From Comamonas terrigena NBRC 13299 (GTDB taxonomy: Bacteria > Pseudomonadota > Gammaproteobacteria > Burkholderiales > Burkholderiaceae_C): 64,000 nt of DNA. The notes beneath the pieces were generated by a model, which saw nothing but the letters and a program-made list of their open reading frames with translations, did not search any database and was not told the DNA's origin. A program made the translations under genes and the position numbers. The stretch is from the NCBI RefSeq assembly GCF_006740045.1, contig NZ_AP019749.1:2685001-2749000 (forward strand), read 5' to 3'. The stretch's first letter is position 1; every line of letters starts with the position of its first letter. Positions 26,504 to 35,488 of this stretch are shown one piece after another.

Positions 26504-27367
26504 ATGCACCTGCCATTGAATGCCCTGCGCGCGTTCGACAGTGCGGCCCGCCACCTGAATCTGACGCGCGCCGCCCACGAGCTGCACGTCACCCAGACCG
26601 CTGTCAGCCAGCATATCCGCAAGCTCGAAGAACAGCTGGGCACGCCGCTGTTCCGGCGTCTGCCGCGCGGTCTGGCCCTGACCGACGAAGGCCAGGCCCT
26701 GTGGCCCGTGGTGGCCGACTGCTTTGGCCGGCTGGAGCGCGCCCTGGGCCAGTTGCGCAACGACCGTCCGCGCGAGGTGCTGACCCTGGGCGTGGTGGGC
26801 ACGTTCGCCGTGGGCTGGCTGCTGCCCCGGCTGGCCGACTTTGAGACCCGCCACCCCCATATCGATCTGCGCATGCAGACCCACAACAACCGCGTGGACC
26901 TGAATGCCGAAGGGCTGGACGCGGCCATCCGCTTTGGCGACGGTGCCTGGCACGGCCTGCAGGCCGATCTGCTGGTGCACGCGCCGCTGACCCCGCTGTG
27001 CGCCCCGGCCATTGCCGAGCACCTGCGCCAGCCGGGCGATCTGCGCGGCCAGACGCTGCTGCGCTCTTTTCGCACCGCGGAATGGGAGCAGTGGTGCCAG
27101 GCCGCCGAAGTGGCCACCCTGCGCGCCGCCGGCCCGCAGTTCGACAGCTCCATCGCCCTGGCCGAAGCCGCCGCCCAGGGCGCCGGCGTGGCCCTGCTGC
27201 CCCCGGCCATGTTCACCCACCTGCTGCGTGCCGGCCGGCTGGTGCAGCCGTTTGCGCTGACCGTGCCTGCCGGCGCCTACTGGTTCACCCAGCCGCGCAC
27301 GCGCGCGGCATCGCCGGCGCTGGAGGACGTGCGCCAGTGGCTGCTGGCCCAGGCCCAGACGGCGTAA
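26504..27367 (+). CDS. ampR: LysR-type regulator of the beta-lactamase, AmpR-like
   Basis: A 287-residue LysR-family regulator. The N-terminal winged helix (LPLNALRAFDSAARHLNLTR, AAHELHVTQTAVSQHIRKLE) and the effector domain pattern match AmpR. AmpR senses muropeptides (anhydro-MurNAc peptides versus UDP-MurNAc-pentapeptide). Divergent placement against a class A beta-lactamase supports the name. If the beta-lactamase frameshift is real, the regulator has lost its adjacent target but could still act elsewhere. Confidence 0.85.
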   Translation: MHLPLNALRAFDSAARHLNLTRAAHELHVTQTAVSQHIRKLEEQLGTPLFRRLPRGLALTDEGQALWPVVADCFGRLERALGQLRNDRPREVLTLGVVGTFAVGWLLPRLADFETRHPHIDLRMQTHNNRVDLNAEGLDAAIRFGDGAWHGLQADLLVHAPLTPLCAPAIAEHLRQPGDLRGQTLLRSFRTAEWEQWCQAAEVATLRAAGPQFDSSIALAEAAAQGAGVALLPPAMFTHLLRAGRLVQPFALTVPAGAYWFTQPRTRAASPALEDVRQWLLAQAQTA

Positions 27368-27472
27368 ACCCCGCAGGCCTGCGCAACGCCTGCCCTCCAG
27401 AAGCTTCAACGCACCGGGGCACAACAGCACACAAGCACCAGCGCTCAGGTGTTCGGGCACTTGGGCAGTCGA

Positions 27473-28882
27473 TCAGGCGCTCAGGCAGAAGCCATCCCGG
27501 CCATTTTCCTTGGCGCTGTACAGCGCCAGATCGGCCTTCCTCAGCAGCACGCTCAGCGTCAGCGTGTCGGTGGCATCCAGCGCCACCACGCCAATGCTGA
27601 TCGTGGGGCGCAGCGTCTTGCCCTCGTCCACCTCGATAGTCAGAGCCCGGATGGCGGCGCACAGCCGCTCGGCCGTCGCACTGGCTTCCTGGGCGTCGGC
27701 ACCGGGCAGCAGCAGGGCAAACTCCTCCCCGCCCATGCGCCCCAGCAGCTCGTGCGGCCGCAGCGACTGCACCACCGTGCGGCTCACTGCCTGCAGCACC
27801 ACATCCCCGGCCGCATGCCCATAGGTGTCGTTGACGCGCTTGAACCAGTCCAGGTCCAGCATCAGCAGGGCTACCGGCTGGCGGCCATGGGCCAGCCGCG
27901 CCAGGATGCGGTGGGCCTGCTCGCTGAAAGCCGCCCTGGTCAGCATGCCGGTCAGGTGGTCGTGGGTGGACGAATGCTCCAGCCGGGCCATGGCGTCGCC
28001 CCAGTGGTTGCGCGCACAGGCCACGGTCAGCAGGGTCACACTCAGCATGGACAGGCCCAGGCGCATGGACATGGCGGCTTCGGCATTCTGGGAGCTGAAA
28101 TCGAAGTCATTGAGCACCAGCAGGAACACATGCCAGCTGCCGGCCAGAAAGCACAGCAGCGACACCGTGAACACCCGGTAGCTCAGCGCGCACAGCACCA
28201 GGCCGGGCAGCAGCAGCAGCGGTACCCCGGGCCCGCCGATGTACAGGCCCACGCCCATCAGCACCACCAGCACCGCCAGCGGCGCCACGGACCGCCCCCA
28301 TGCCCGCTCGCCGCTGCGCCACAGGCGCCGGGCCGCGCCCAGCGGCGGCACATTCAGCAGCAGGGGAATGATCAGGCACATGTGCATCATCTCCGCACCA
28401 AACCACATCATGGCCGTGCGCTGCCAGCTGCGCTGCAGCAGGTACTGCATGGCCCCGCCCCCCAGCAGCGCACCCACGGCACTGGCGATGCACACACCCA
28501 CCACCACATGGAACACCCCCACCGGCGAGCGCATCTGGACCACGCTCGCAGCATGCTGGCGCAGGTACAGCCAGCCGCAGGCGATCCCCACCAGGTTGGC
28601 CAGCGTCAGCAGCAGCACCTTCAGAAACCAGCCTTCGCCGGCATAGCTGCCCAGCAGAAAGCCCAGCGTGGCCAGCACCCAGCCCTGCGGCTGCGCCATG
28701 ACCGGGAAGCGCACAATCAGTCCCAGCATCAGCGCATTGGACAGCCAGAAAAAAGACAGCAGACTGGGCGACTTGCTGGTGGTGGCAACGGCGCACGCCA
28801 CCAGCACCGTGGCCCCCAGGACGGCATGCTCCAGTCTGAAGCCGGCCGCCACCCGATTGGCACGAATCTCGAATGCAGGCAT
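27473..28882 (-). CDS. Membrane diguanylate cyclase (MASE1-like sensor plus GGDEF)
   Basis: 469 residues. Residues 1-300 hold about eight to ten hydrophobic helices of the MASE1-like type (VRFPVMAQPQGWVLATLGFL, LANLVGIACGWLYLRQ). The rest is a GGDEF domain with LDLDWFKRVNDTYGHAAGD and the active-site variant GGEEF, which is compatible with cyclic di-GMP synthesis. No inhibitory RxxD motif was noticed five residues before GGEEF. The ATG at 28882 is chosen because AGGGGG lies about 8 bases upstream; ATG 28918 is an alternative. The signal sensed is unknown. Confidence 0.88.
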   Translation of the reverse strand: MPAFEIRANRVAAGFRLEHAVLGATVLVACAVATTSKSPSLLSFFWLSNALMLGLIVRFPVMAQPQGWVLATLGFLLGSYAGEGWFLKVLLLTLANLVGIACGWLYLRQHAASVVQMRSPVGVFHVVVGVCIASAVGALLGGGAMQYLLQRSWQRTAMMWFGAEMMHMCLIIPLLLNVPPLGAARRLWRSGERAWGRSVAPLAVLVVLMGVGLYIGGPGVPLLLLPGLVLCALSYRVFTVSLLCFLAGSWHVFLLVLNDFDFSSQNAEAAMSMRLGLSMLSVTLLTVACARNHWGDAMARLEHSSTHDHLTGMLTRAAFSEQAHRILARLAHGRQPVALLMLDLDWFKRVNDTYGHAAGDVVLQAVSRTVVQSLRPHELLGRMGGEEFALLLPGADAQEASATAERLCAAIRALTIEVDEGKTLRPTISIGVVALDATDTLTLSVLLRKADLALYSAKENGRDGFCLSA

Positions 28883-29232
28883 CAACACCCCCTCGCCGGC
28901 AACTGCACCGGCCGCCATTCCATGTCGTGGTGTCCCGCATCGATGCACAAGCCACACGTAGCACTGAGAACCGGCTGTCACCCACCCCGATAGAACCACA
29001 ATCTGTATCTACGTGTAATCAGATAAAACCGACAAATCGCCTGTTTCTCCCCCAAATATCGCCCGCAGGTACCCTGCACCCACCTGGCGCATGGCGGCAA
29101 AGTGCAGCCAATGTCGCACAGGGCCTGCGTCGCTGTGCGCCCTGTCGATGGACGGCACGCCGATGGACCGGGGACCGATGGACCGCGTACCGGCCCGCAC
29201 CGCGCGGCGCGGCGAAGCGGCAGCTCCAGGCC
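28883..29232. other. 350-bp intergenic region with a short GATGGACCG-type repeat
   Basis: This contains the promoter of the cyclase gene (A+T-rich patch 28985-29060) and the end of the anti-sigma gene. At about 29145-29190 the octamer CGATGGAC occurs three times in close succession. No gene was seen. Confidence 0.4.
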
Positions 29233-30048
29233 TCACAGGTCCCGGCGAATCAGCGCCCCGGTGAACAGCACCGGCCCCGTAGGCCCGGTGGCGCTGGGCA
29301 CACCGCCCTTGGGCTCCAGGCTGATCGCCAGGGTTGGAACCGCCTTGACATCGGTCTCCTGCACCGCCAGCTGCGCCACCCGGCCCTCGCCCACCACGCC
29401 CAGGGAGCGCGGTGCGCCCTGCGGCGGCAGGGCCCACAGCTGCAGCGACTTGCTCTCCGCTTCCCGAAAGCCGCTGACCCGCTGCAGCACCAGCTGGTTG
29501 TGCCGGGGGTCGAAGGTCACCAGCATGGAGGCATCGGCCTTGCCGTCCGCCAGCACGGCCACATACTGGATCTGGGGGGCCGCCTGCAAGGCGGCCTGCG
29601 TGGTCTGCAGCTCGGTGCGCAGCGCCGACAGCTGCTGCTGCGTGCTCTGCTGCAGCCCGTGGTGCGTCCACAGCCCCACCGACACCGCCACCACCGTGGC
29701 CAGGCTGCCCGCCAACGCCAGCCCGCGCCACCAGGACAGCGCCTGCCCCAGCTTCCCCACCTGTGGCGCGGCCGCAGCGGCACCGCGCTGCGCCCTCCAT
29801 TGGGCCTGCTGTTGGTCGGCCTGCACCAGGTTGGCAATGCGGGTCCAGACCGCCGCGTCCGGCTGCACCGGCGTCTGCACCTCGGAAAACGCGGACCAGC
29901 GGCCCTGCCACAGCAGCGCGGCCGCCCGCACCTGGGCATGGTCGCGCGCCAGCTGCTCGAAGCGTCGGCGCGCCCCGCCGCGCAGCGTACCCAGCGCATA
30001 GGCCGCCGCCAGGCGGTCAAGCAGTTCAGGGTTGCGGGTCAGATGCAT
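29233..30048 (-). CDS. RskA-family anti-sigma factor
   Basis: A 271-residue membrane protein. The N-terminal cytoplasmic part (LTRNPELLDRLAAAYALGTL, RGGARRRFEQLA) is a zinc-less anti-sigma domain. One transmembrane helix follows (WWRGLALAGSLATVVAVSVG, about 109-128). The periplasmic RskA C-terminal domain has the block SLQLWALPPQGAPRSLGVVG and the end VPSATGPTGPVLFTGALIRR. The ATG at 30048 has GAGGAG 8 bases upstream. It follows the sigma gene by 18 bp and is expected to hold it inactive. Confidence 0.88.
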   Translation of the reverse strand: MHLTRNPELLDRLAAAYALGTLRGGARRRFEQLARDHAQVRAAALLWQGRWSAFSEVQTPVQPDAAVWTRIANLVQADQQQAQWRAQRGAAAAAPQVGKLGQALSWWRGLALAGSLATVVAVSVGLWTHHGLQQSTQQQLSALRTELQTTQAALQAAPQIQYVAVLADGKADASMLVTFDPRHNQLVLQRVSGFREAESKSLQLWALPPQGAPRSLGVVGEGRVAQLAVQETDVKAVPTLAISLEPKGGVPSATGPTGPVLFTGALIRRDL

Positions 30049-30066
30049 GGTGAACACTCCTCACAC

Positions 30067-30651
30067 TCAGACATGGCGGGCCATGCACTTGCGCAATTGC
30101 TCCAGGCTGCGCCGCATCCAGGTCTTCACGGTGCCCAGCGGCAGCTTCAAGGTGCTGGCCAGCTCGCTGTGGCTCAGATCCCGCAGATAGGCCAGGCTCA
30201 CCACCTGGCGCTGGGCCTGCTCCAGCCGCTGCAGGCACTGGTGCAGCGCGGCCGCCTGTTCGCTGGCCTCGGCCCCCTGCTGGGGCCCCGGGGCCATCTG
30301 CTCCTGGGTGAGCGCATCGATCTCGGCCAGATCGTCGATCGCCACCTGCAGATGCAGGCGCTCGGCCCGGCGCCGACGCAGAAAATCCAGGGCCCGGCTG
30401 CGCACCAGCAGGCCCATCCAGGCCAGCGGCGGACTCAGCGAGGCACGGTAGGCCCCGGCGTTGCGCCAGATGCCCAGAAAACTCTCCTGCAGCACATCCT
30501 CGGCCCACTCCCGGTTGCCGACGATGCGCAGCGCCAGCCCGTACAGCCGCGCAGCCGTCTGGTCGTACAGCAGCTTGAGCGCCGGTTCCTCCCGGCGGGC
30601 GACGCGGTCGAGTAAGTCCATCAGTTCGTGGTCCGGTGTAGATGCGCTCAT
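30067..30651 (-). CDS. ECF sigma factor (SigK-like)
   Basis: A 194-residue sigma-70 family extracytoplasmic-function factor. Region 2 is at about 20-90 (LKLLYDQTAARLYGLALRIV, EDVLQESFLGIWRNAGAY, VRSRALDFLRRRRAERL). Region 4 is at about 130-185 (LEQAQRQVVSLAYLRDLSHS, GTVKTWMRRSLEQLRKCM). The ATG at 30651 starts right before region 2; the longer open frame upstream is spurious. It forms a unit with the RskA-type anti-sigma gene. The DUF3455 lipoprotein gene on the other strand is a possible regulon member. Confidence 0.92.
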   Translation of the reverse strand: MSASTPDHELMDLLDRVARREEPALKLLYDQTAARLYGLALRIVGNREWAEDVLQESFLGIWRNAGAYRASLSPPLAWMGLLVRSRALDFLRRRRAERLHLQVAIDDLAEIDALTQEQMAPGPQQGAEASEQAAALHQCLQRLEQAQRQVVSLAYLRDLSHSELASTLKLPLGTVKTWMRRSLEQLRKCMARHV

Positions 30652-31335
30652 GCAGCCATTGTGCGCACAAGCACTGGCGGCATGCGGCGCTGTTGGATTG
30701 CCGCCAAGGCGGATTACCGGCCTTGCCTCTCCTCCTGTACGCAGCATCGCGACCAGTGGATGCGGCCCACGGGGGAATGTGCACACAAAATATTTTTCAA
30801 AAACCTGAATCCACGGCCTCCCCGCCTGCGTATAGCCAGTGTCGGGCACTGCCACCAGCGGCCTCCAAGCACCGCCAATGGCCACCGCCCACCGTCCACA
30901 AGGAGTCACCGTGCCCCTCCACTGGTTTGCAGGCTGTCCTTCCCCCCTGGTCCCACGCCGCGGCGTTCCGGGCGCCAGCGGCGTGCGGCCCGCCACGGCG
31001 CCCGCCATGCGGCCGGGGAATTCGGCGCCGGCACAGGGCAGCGCTCCAACCCAGACCCTGGACACCTCTTCCCGCCAACAGTCCCGGGAGCCGGCACATG
31101 CCGCCGGCCCTGCCTGCCGGGACCTCCTTCCCGCTTTGGAGCGCCGCGACCTCGCCCAGGTCGCGCGCCATCCAGCCGCCGCTGACACCCTGCCCGCCAG
31201 GCGCACGGGTTTCAACGTTGGAACGCACCGTGCCCGCGAACGCACCGCCGTTCGGGGGCTGGCGCGCAGCAGTACCGGGGCAGCCAGCCCATTTGCCCGG
31301 TGCGTTTCTTGTCCACCTTGTTCGAGGAAATTCTC
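30652..31335. other. 684-bp divergent intergenic region
   Basis: This lies between the ECF sigma gene and the DUF3455 gene and carries both promoters. Open frames on both strands are GC-biased shadows with no domain. The A+T-rich patch at 30787-30812 is a plausible site for the sigma operon promoter. I saw nothing else. Confidence 0.35.
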
Positions 31336-31890
31336 ATGAAACCGCTACATGCATTCCCACTGGCCGCTGTCTGTGCCTCGGTACTGGGCCTGACCGCCTG
31401 TTCGTCCATGGGTCCCCATCCCATGTATTCGCAGTCCGCACTGCCCGCCCCCGTGCAGGTTCCGGCGGGCCACAAAGTGGCCATGGAAACCGTGGGTATC
31501 GGCCAGATCACCTATGAATGCCGCGCCAAGAAGGACATGGCCTCCGAGCACGAATGGGTGTTTGTCGGCCCCGATGCCAAGCTGCAGACCCGCAGCGGAT
31601 CGGTCATCGGCAAATACTGGGGCCCTCCCGCCACCTGGGAGAACAACGACGGCTCCAAGGTCACTGCGACCCAGGTGGCCGTGGCCCCTGCCGGCATGGG
31701 CAACATCCCGCTGCAGCTGGTCAAGGCCAACCCGGCCATGGGTATGGGCGCCATGCAGGGCGTGACCTACATCCAGCGCGTGGCCACCAAGGGCGGGGTC
31801 GCACCCGCCATGGCCTGCAGCGCAGCCAACCTGGGCAGCAAGCAGGTGGTGCCCTACCAGGCCGACTATATTTTCTGGAAAGCCGCCTGA
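31336..31890 (+). CDS. DUF3455 lipoprotein
   Basis: A 184-residue exported protein with a lipoprotein signal (MKPLHAFPLAAVCASVLGLT, then ACSS; lipobox LTAC). The mature part has the DUF3455 pattern: PAGHKVAMETVGIGQITYEC, HEWVFVGPDAKLQTRSGSV, GKYWGPPATWENNDGSKVTA, and the final YQADYIFWKA. Function unknown; homologues are found in proteobacteria and fungi. A GAGGA ribosome-binding site lies 8 bases before the ATG. It is divergent from an ECF sigma/anti-sigma pair, a neighbourhood that suggests envelope-stress control. Confidence 0.85.
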   Translation: MKPLHAFPLAAVCASVLGLTACSSMGPHPMYSQSALPAPVQVPAGHKVAMETVGIGQITYECRAKKDMASEHEWVFVGPDAKLQTRSGSVIGKYWGPPATWENNDGSKVTATQVAVAPAGMGNIPLQLVKANPAMGMGAMQGVTYIQRVATKGGVAPAMACSAANLGSKQVVPYQADYIFWKAA

Positions 31891-32123
31891 CCGGGCTGCC
31901 CCGGGCGTACCTCCCCACCGCCAGCTAGGGGGTGCCCGGGGCCATCCCTGTCCATGGCGCCCAACCACTTTGGATGGGCTTGCGGAGGGCTGGCGGCAGG
32001 CTGGCAACGTGCGGCCGCCCGCGCCAGACCTCCCGCCAAAACGCAGCGCCCCACAGGAGCAGCGCCAACCGGCTATCATCCCCGGCTTCCTGACTCGGGC
32101 CCTGTGCCCTCCCTGGCTCCTCC

Positions 32124-32795
32124 ATGTCCACCACCTTGCCCGTTCTGTATTCCTTCCGCCGCTGCCCCTACGCCATCCGCGCCCGTCTGGCGCTGGCACA
32201 TGCCGGGCTGGCCTGCGAACTGCGGGAAGTGAATCTGCGTGCCAAGCCCCAGGCGCTGCTGGATGCCTCGCCCAAGGGCACGGTGCCGGTGCTGGTGCTG
32301 GCCGACGGCACGGTGATCGACCAGAGCCTGGAAGTCATGCTGCACGCGCTGCGCAGCAACGACCCCGATGCCTGGCTGGCCCCCACCGCCGGCAGCCTGG
32401 ACGACATGCTGGAGCTGATCGGCCGCAACGACGACTTTTTCAAGCAGGCCCTGGACCGCTGCAAATACCCGGAGCGCTACAGCGCCGAGGAAGTGAACCA
32501 GGCCCAGGCCGACGCCATCACCTGGCTGGCCGCACTGGACGACCAGCTGGCCGACACCGGCTACCTGTTCGGCCTGAACCCCAGCCTGGCCGATATGGCG
32601 CTGCGCCCCTTTGTGCGCCAGTTCGCCCGCATCGACGAGGCCCAGTGGGCCGAACAGCCCTGGCCCCACCTGCAGGACTGGCTGCAGCGCTGGATCGATT
32701 CGGCCCTGTTTGCCGAAGTGATGGAAACCTACCCCGGCTGGGTGGCCGGCACCACCGGCCCGCTGTTCAGCGCGGCCAGCGTGGAATCGGACTGA
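32124..32795 (+). CDS. Glutathione S-transferase family protein
   Basis: A 223-residue two-domain GST. The N-terminal thioredoxin-like domain begins LPVLYSFRRCPYAIRARLAL, with a CPYA active site (Cys14) rather than Ser or Tyr. This points to omega/beta-like thiol-transferase chemistry. The cis-Pro motif KGTVPVL and DQSLEVM follow. The helical C-terminal domain has the N-capping box NPSLADMALRPFVRQF. Cytoplasmic; substrate unknown. Confidence 0.9.
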   Translation: MSTTLPVLYSFRRCPYAIRARLALAHAGLACELREVNLRAKPQALLDASPKGTVPVLVLADGTVIDQSLEVMLHALRSNDPDAWLAPTAGSLDDMLELIGRNDDFFKQALDRCKYPERYSAEEVNQAQADAITWLAALDDQLADTGYLFGLNPSLADMALRPFVRQFARIDEAQWAEQPWPHLQDWLQRWIDSALFAEVMETYPGWVAGTTGPLFSAASVESD

Positions 32796-32894
32796 TCGCC
32801 CCGGGCCCGGCTGCGACCGCCCGGCCCTCTGCTGACTACGCCCTGGCGACTGCCTGCCCCTTCACGCGCCGGCGCAGGCCCTGCGCCCCTGCGC

Positions 32895-33656
32895 TCACTT
32901 CTTGGATGTGAACCAGCTGCCCGGCTGGCGGGTCGGCGCGGCATTGCGGCCGCCATTGCCACTGCGCTTGCCATCCCCCGTGCGCGCACTGCCTGCACCG
33001 TTGCGATCCGCGATGCGGGGGCGCTCGCCCGGGCTGCGGTAGCGCACGGCCACACCGCCGGCCGTCGTGCGGTCCGCCGGCGTGCCCGCCGCGTCCGTTC
33101 CCCAGTGGATATCTGCGCGCGCTATGGCCCTCCACTGCCCCGGCGCCAGATCCCCCAGCTCCAGGTTGGCAATGCTGCGGCGCTGCAGGCGCAGCGTGGG
33201 GTGGCCGATGGCGGCCGTCATCTTGCGCACCTGGCGGTTCTTGCCTTCCACCACGGTGATGGCCAGCCACCAGTCCTGCACGCTCTTGCGCACCCGCACC
33301 GGCGGGTCGCGCGGCGCCACTGCGGGCTGGGGGTCCAGCAGCTGCACCTCGCAGGGCAAGGTGGTGTAGTCCTCGATGCGCAGCCCTGCCCGCATGGTGT
33401 CCAGCGCCGCTTCGTCGGGCAGGCGCTCCACCAGCACCCAGTAGGTCTTGGGCTTCTGGTAGCGCGGGTGGAGCAGTTGCTCGATCAGCGGCCCGTCATC
33501 GGTCAGCAGCAGCAGGCCTTCGGAGTCCTTGTCCAGCCGCCCAGCCGGGTAGACGCCGGGCGGCAGGTCGAACTCGGCCAGCGAACGGGCACCGTCCTCC
33601 GGCGTGAACTGGGACAGCACGCCATAGGGCTTGTGAAAAAGGATGTACTGGGGCAT
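32895..33656 (-). CDS. rluE: 23S rRNA pseudouridine synthase, RluE-like (RsuA family)
   Basis: A 253-residue RsuA/RluB/E/F-type enzyme without an S4 domain, as in RluE. It begins MPQYILFHKPYGVLSQFTPE. The catalytic Asp is in GRLDKDSEGLLLLTDDG (about 42), followed by QKPKTYWVLVE and GKNRQVRKMTAAIGHPTLRL. RluE modifies U2457 of 23S rRNA in E. coli; the same target is inferred. A basic, disordered extension of about 60 residues follows the domain (RYRSPGERPRIADRNGAGSA...). The ATG at 33656 is the domain start; no good ribosome-binding site is visible. Confidence 0.85.
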   Translation of the reverse strand: MPQYILFHKPYGVLSQFTPEDGARSLAEFDLPPGVYPAGRLDKDSEGLLLLTDDGPLIEQLLHPRYQKPKTYWVLVERLPDEAALDTMRAGLRIEDYTTLPCEVQLLDPQPAVAPRDPPVRVRKSVQDWWLAITVVEGKNRQVRKMTAAIGHPTLRLQRRSIANLELGDLAPGQWRAIARADIHWGTDAAGTPADRTTAGGVAVRYRSPGERPRIADRNGAGSARTGDGKRSGNGGRNAAPTRQPGSWFTSKK

Positions 33657-33701
33657 GGGGTGGAGATTGTCGCGCCAAGTGGGCCAGCTGCACGCGGCCA
33701 C

Positions 33702-33726
33702 AAAAAAGCCCCGGCATGCCGGGGCT
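33702..33726 (-). terminator. Intrinsic terminator of dsbB
   Basis: A stem AGCCCCGGC / GCCGGGGCT. On the minus strand it is followed by six T (A run at 33702-33707 on the plus strand). It lies 30 bp after the dsbB stop. Confidence 0.88.
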
Positions 33727-33756
33727 GTGCAGAGCGTGCAGCGTTGCGATCCGTGC

Positions 33757-34257
33757 TCAGCGGCGGCGCACCAGCAAGGTGGCAATCACCCCGAAGAACA
33801 GCACAAAGCAGACAAACGACCAGTTGGCAATCGAGCCGCCCAGGAAGGTCCAGTCGATCGCCGTGCAGTCGCCCGAACCCCGGAAGATCATGGGGATGGC
33901 GCGGCTGAGGGAATAGTTTTCGATCATGCCGTAGAAATCGCGGCCGCAGCTGGCGAATTCGGGCGGGTACCACTGCAGCCAGCTCTGGCGCGCGGCCACG
34001 AAGGCGCCGAAGCCGCTGGCCAGCAGCGCCAGCACGCCCCAGCCCATCCACCAGCCCTTGTTCGGGCGCAGGCTGGCCAGGCCGGTCAGCACCGCCACCA
34101 GCACCAGCGCATAGCGCTGCACGATGCACATGGGGCACGGCTCCAGCCCCTGCACATGCTGCAGGTACATGCCAAACGCCAGCAGGGCCACACAGGCCAG
34201 GCTGATCAGGGCCAGCACGCGGCGCGGGGCCTGGCTGAGGGTATTTACAAACTGCAT
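33757..34257 (-). CDS. dsbB: Disulfide bond formation protein B
   Basis: A 166-residue inner-membrane quinone reductase that reoxidises DsbA. There are four membrane helices. The first periplasmic loop has the CxxC pair (EPCPMCIVQRYALV) and the second has the partner cysteines in FASCGRDF and GSGDCTAIDW. All four redox cysteines are present. The ATG at 34257 is preferred over 34263 because AAGGA sits 5 bases upstream of it. It is downstream of cysA on the same strand, separated by a GC-rich hairpin. Confidence 0.93.
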   Translation of the reverse strand: MQFVNTLSQAPRRVLALISLACVALLAFGMYLQHVQGLEPCPMCIVQRYALVLVAVLTGLASLRPNKGWWMGWGVLALLASGFGAFVAARQSWLQWYPPEFASCGRDFYGMIENYSLSRAIPMIFRGSGDCTAIDWTFLGGSIANWSFVCFVLFFGVIATLLVRRR

Positions 34258-34287
34258 GTCCATCCTTGTCTGGCCAACTCAAGGCCC

Positions 34288-34311
34288 GGGGCAGGGCAGG
34301 CGCCCTGCCCC
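34288..34311. other. Stem-loop between cysA and dsbB
   Basis: A perfect 10-bp GC-rich stem GGGGCAGGGC / GCCCTGCCCC with loop AGGC, and no T tract on either side. It could lower read-through from the sulfate operon into dsbB or protect the 3' end of the cys transcript. Confidence 0.5.
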
Positions 34312-34328
34312 ATGCAGGATGCCTACCC

Positions 34329-35456
34329 TCAGATACCGGCAGCGGCGTCCACGAACACCTTGGCGCGGCGCGGGGTGACCACCAGGGTCTCCCCTTCGCG
34401 CAGCGCCATCTCATGGAACTGCTGTGCGGGAATCTGGGCTTCGATCAGCTGATCTTCGCCACCATTGTCCGCTGCTTGGGTGCCATCGGCGGGAATAAGT
34501 TCCAGGCGTGCGATGGGGCCCACCACAATCGCGCGCGCCAGCTGCACCACGATGCCGGTGGGGCGACCCTGCAGGTCCACATTCTGCCCGGAGGAATACC
34601 GCTCCACATCCAGGTCGTGCGGGCGCACATAGGCAAAGGCGTTGGAGTTGGACGCGCCATTGGCCTCGGCACTCTCCAGCTGCAGGCCCTCGTCCAGGTA
34701 CACGCGGCCATCGCTGGCGCGACCCTTGAACAGGTTCACATCGCCCAGGAAGCCGTAGACAAACGGGCTGGCCGGGTTGTCCCACACCTGCTGCGGCGTG
34801 CCTTCCTGTTCGATCTTGCCCTTGTTGATGACGACCACACGGTCGGCCACTTCCAGCGCCTCTTCCTGGTCGTGGGTCACGAAGATGGAGGTCACATGCA
34901 GCTCGTCGTGCAGACGGCGCAGCCAGCGGCGCAGCTCCTTGCGCACCTTGGCGTCCAGCGCGCCGAACGGCTCGTCCAGCAGCAGCACCTTGGGCTCCAC
35001 CGCCAGCGCGCGCGCCAGGGCGATACGTTGGCGCTGGCCGCCGGACAGCTGCGAGGGGAAGCGGTCGGCAATCCAGTCCAGCTGCACCAGCTTGAGCAGG
35101 TTCATCACCTTCTCCTTGATCTGGGCTTCGCTGGGGCGTTCGCTGCGCGGCTTCACGCGCAGGCCGAAGGCCACGTTCTCGAACACGGTCATGTGGCGGA
35201 ACAGCGCGTAGTGCTGGAAGACGAAGCCCACGTTGCGGTCGCGCACATGCACGTCGGTGGTGTCAGCGCCGCTGAAATGGATGCTGCCCACATCGGGCGT
35301 TTCCAGCCCGGCGATGATGCGCAGCAGCGTGGTCTTGCCGCAGCCCGACGGGCCCAGCAGCGCGATCAGTTCGCCCGACTTGATATCGAGGCTGACATCG
35401 CGCAGGGCCTGGAAGTCGCCAAACTGCTTGCTGACATTGCGGATTTCGATGCTCAT
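34329..35456 (-). CDS. cysA: Sulfate/thiosulfate ABC transporter ATP-binding protein CysA
   Basis: A 375-residue ATPase of the sulfate importer. Walker A GPSGCGKT (about 35-42), Q-loop FVFQHYALF, signature LSGGQRQR (about 138), Walker B VLLLDEP and the H-loop FVTHDQEEA are all present. A TOBE-like regulatory domain follows (about 240-375; [13 protein letters not shown]). The ATG at 35456 starts [13 protein letters not shown], the family N-terminus. It is the last cys gene, 32 bp after cysW. Confidence 0.96.
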   Translation of the reverse strand: MSIEIRNVSKQFGDFQALRDVSLDIKSGELIALLGPSGCGKTTLLRIIAGLETPDVGSIHFSGADTTDVHVRDRNVGFVFQHYALFRHMTVFENVAFGLRVKPRSERPSEAQIKEKVMNLLKLVQLDWIADRFPSQLSGGQRQRIALARALAVEPKVLLLDEPFGALDAKVRKELRRWLRRLHDELHVTSIFVTHDQEEALEVADRVVVINKGKIEQEGTPQQVWDNPASPFVYGFLGDVNLFKGRASDGRVYLDEGLQLESAEANGASNSNAFAYVRPHDLDVERYSSGQNVDLQGRPTGIVVQLARAIVVGPIARLELIPADGTQAADNGGEDQLIEAQIPAQQFHEMALREGETLVVTPRRAKVFVDAAAGI

Positions 35457-35488
35457 GGTGTTCTCGGATTCGGTTGCAGCGCCGGCCT

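Noticed and set aside
30839..31339. A 166-codon plus-strand frame before the DUF3455 gene
   Set aside because: Low-complexity, Arg/Ala/Pro-rich composition, no start signal and no family; it runs into the true gene's leader.
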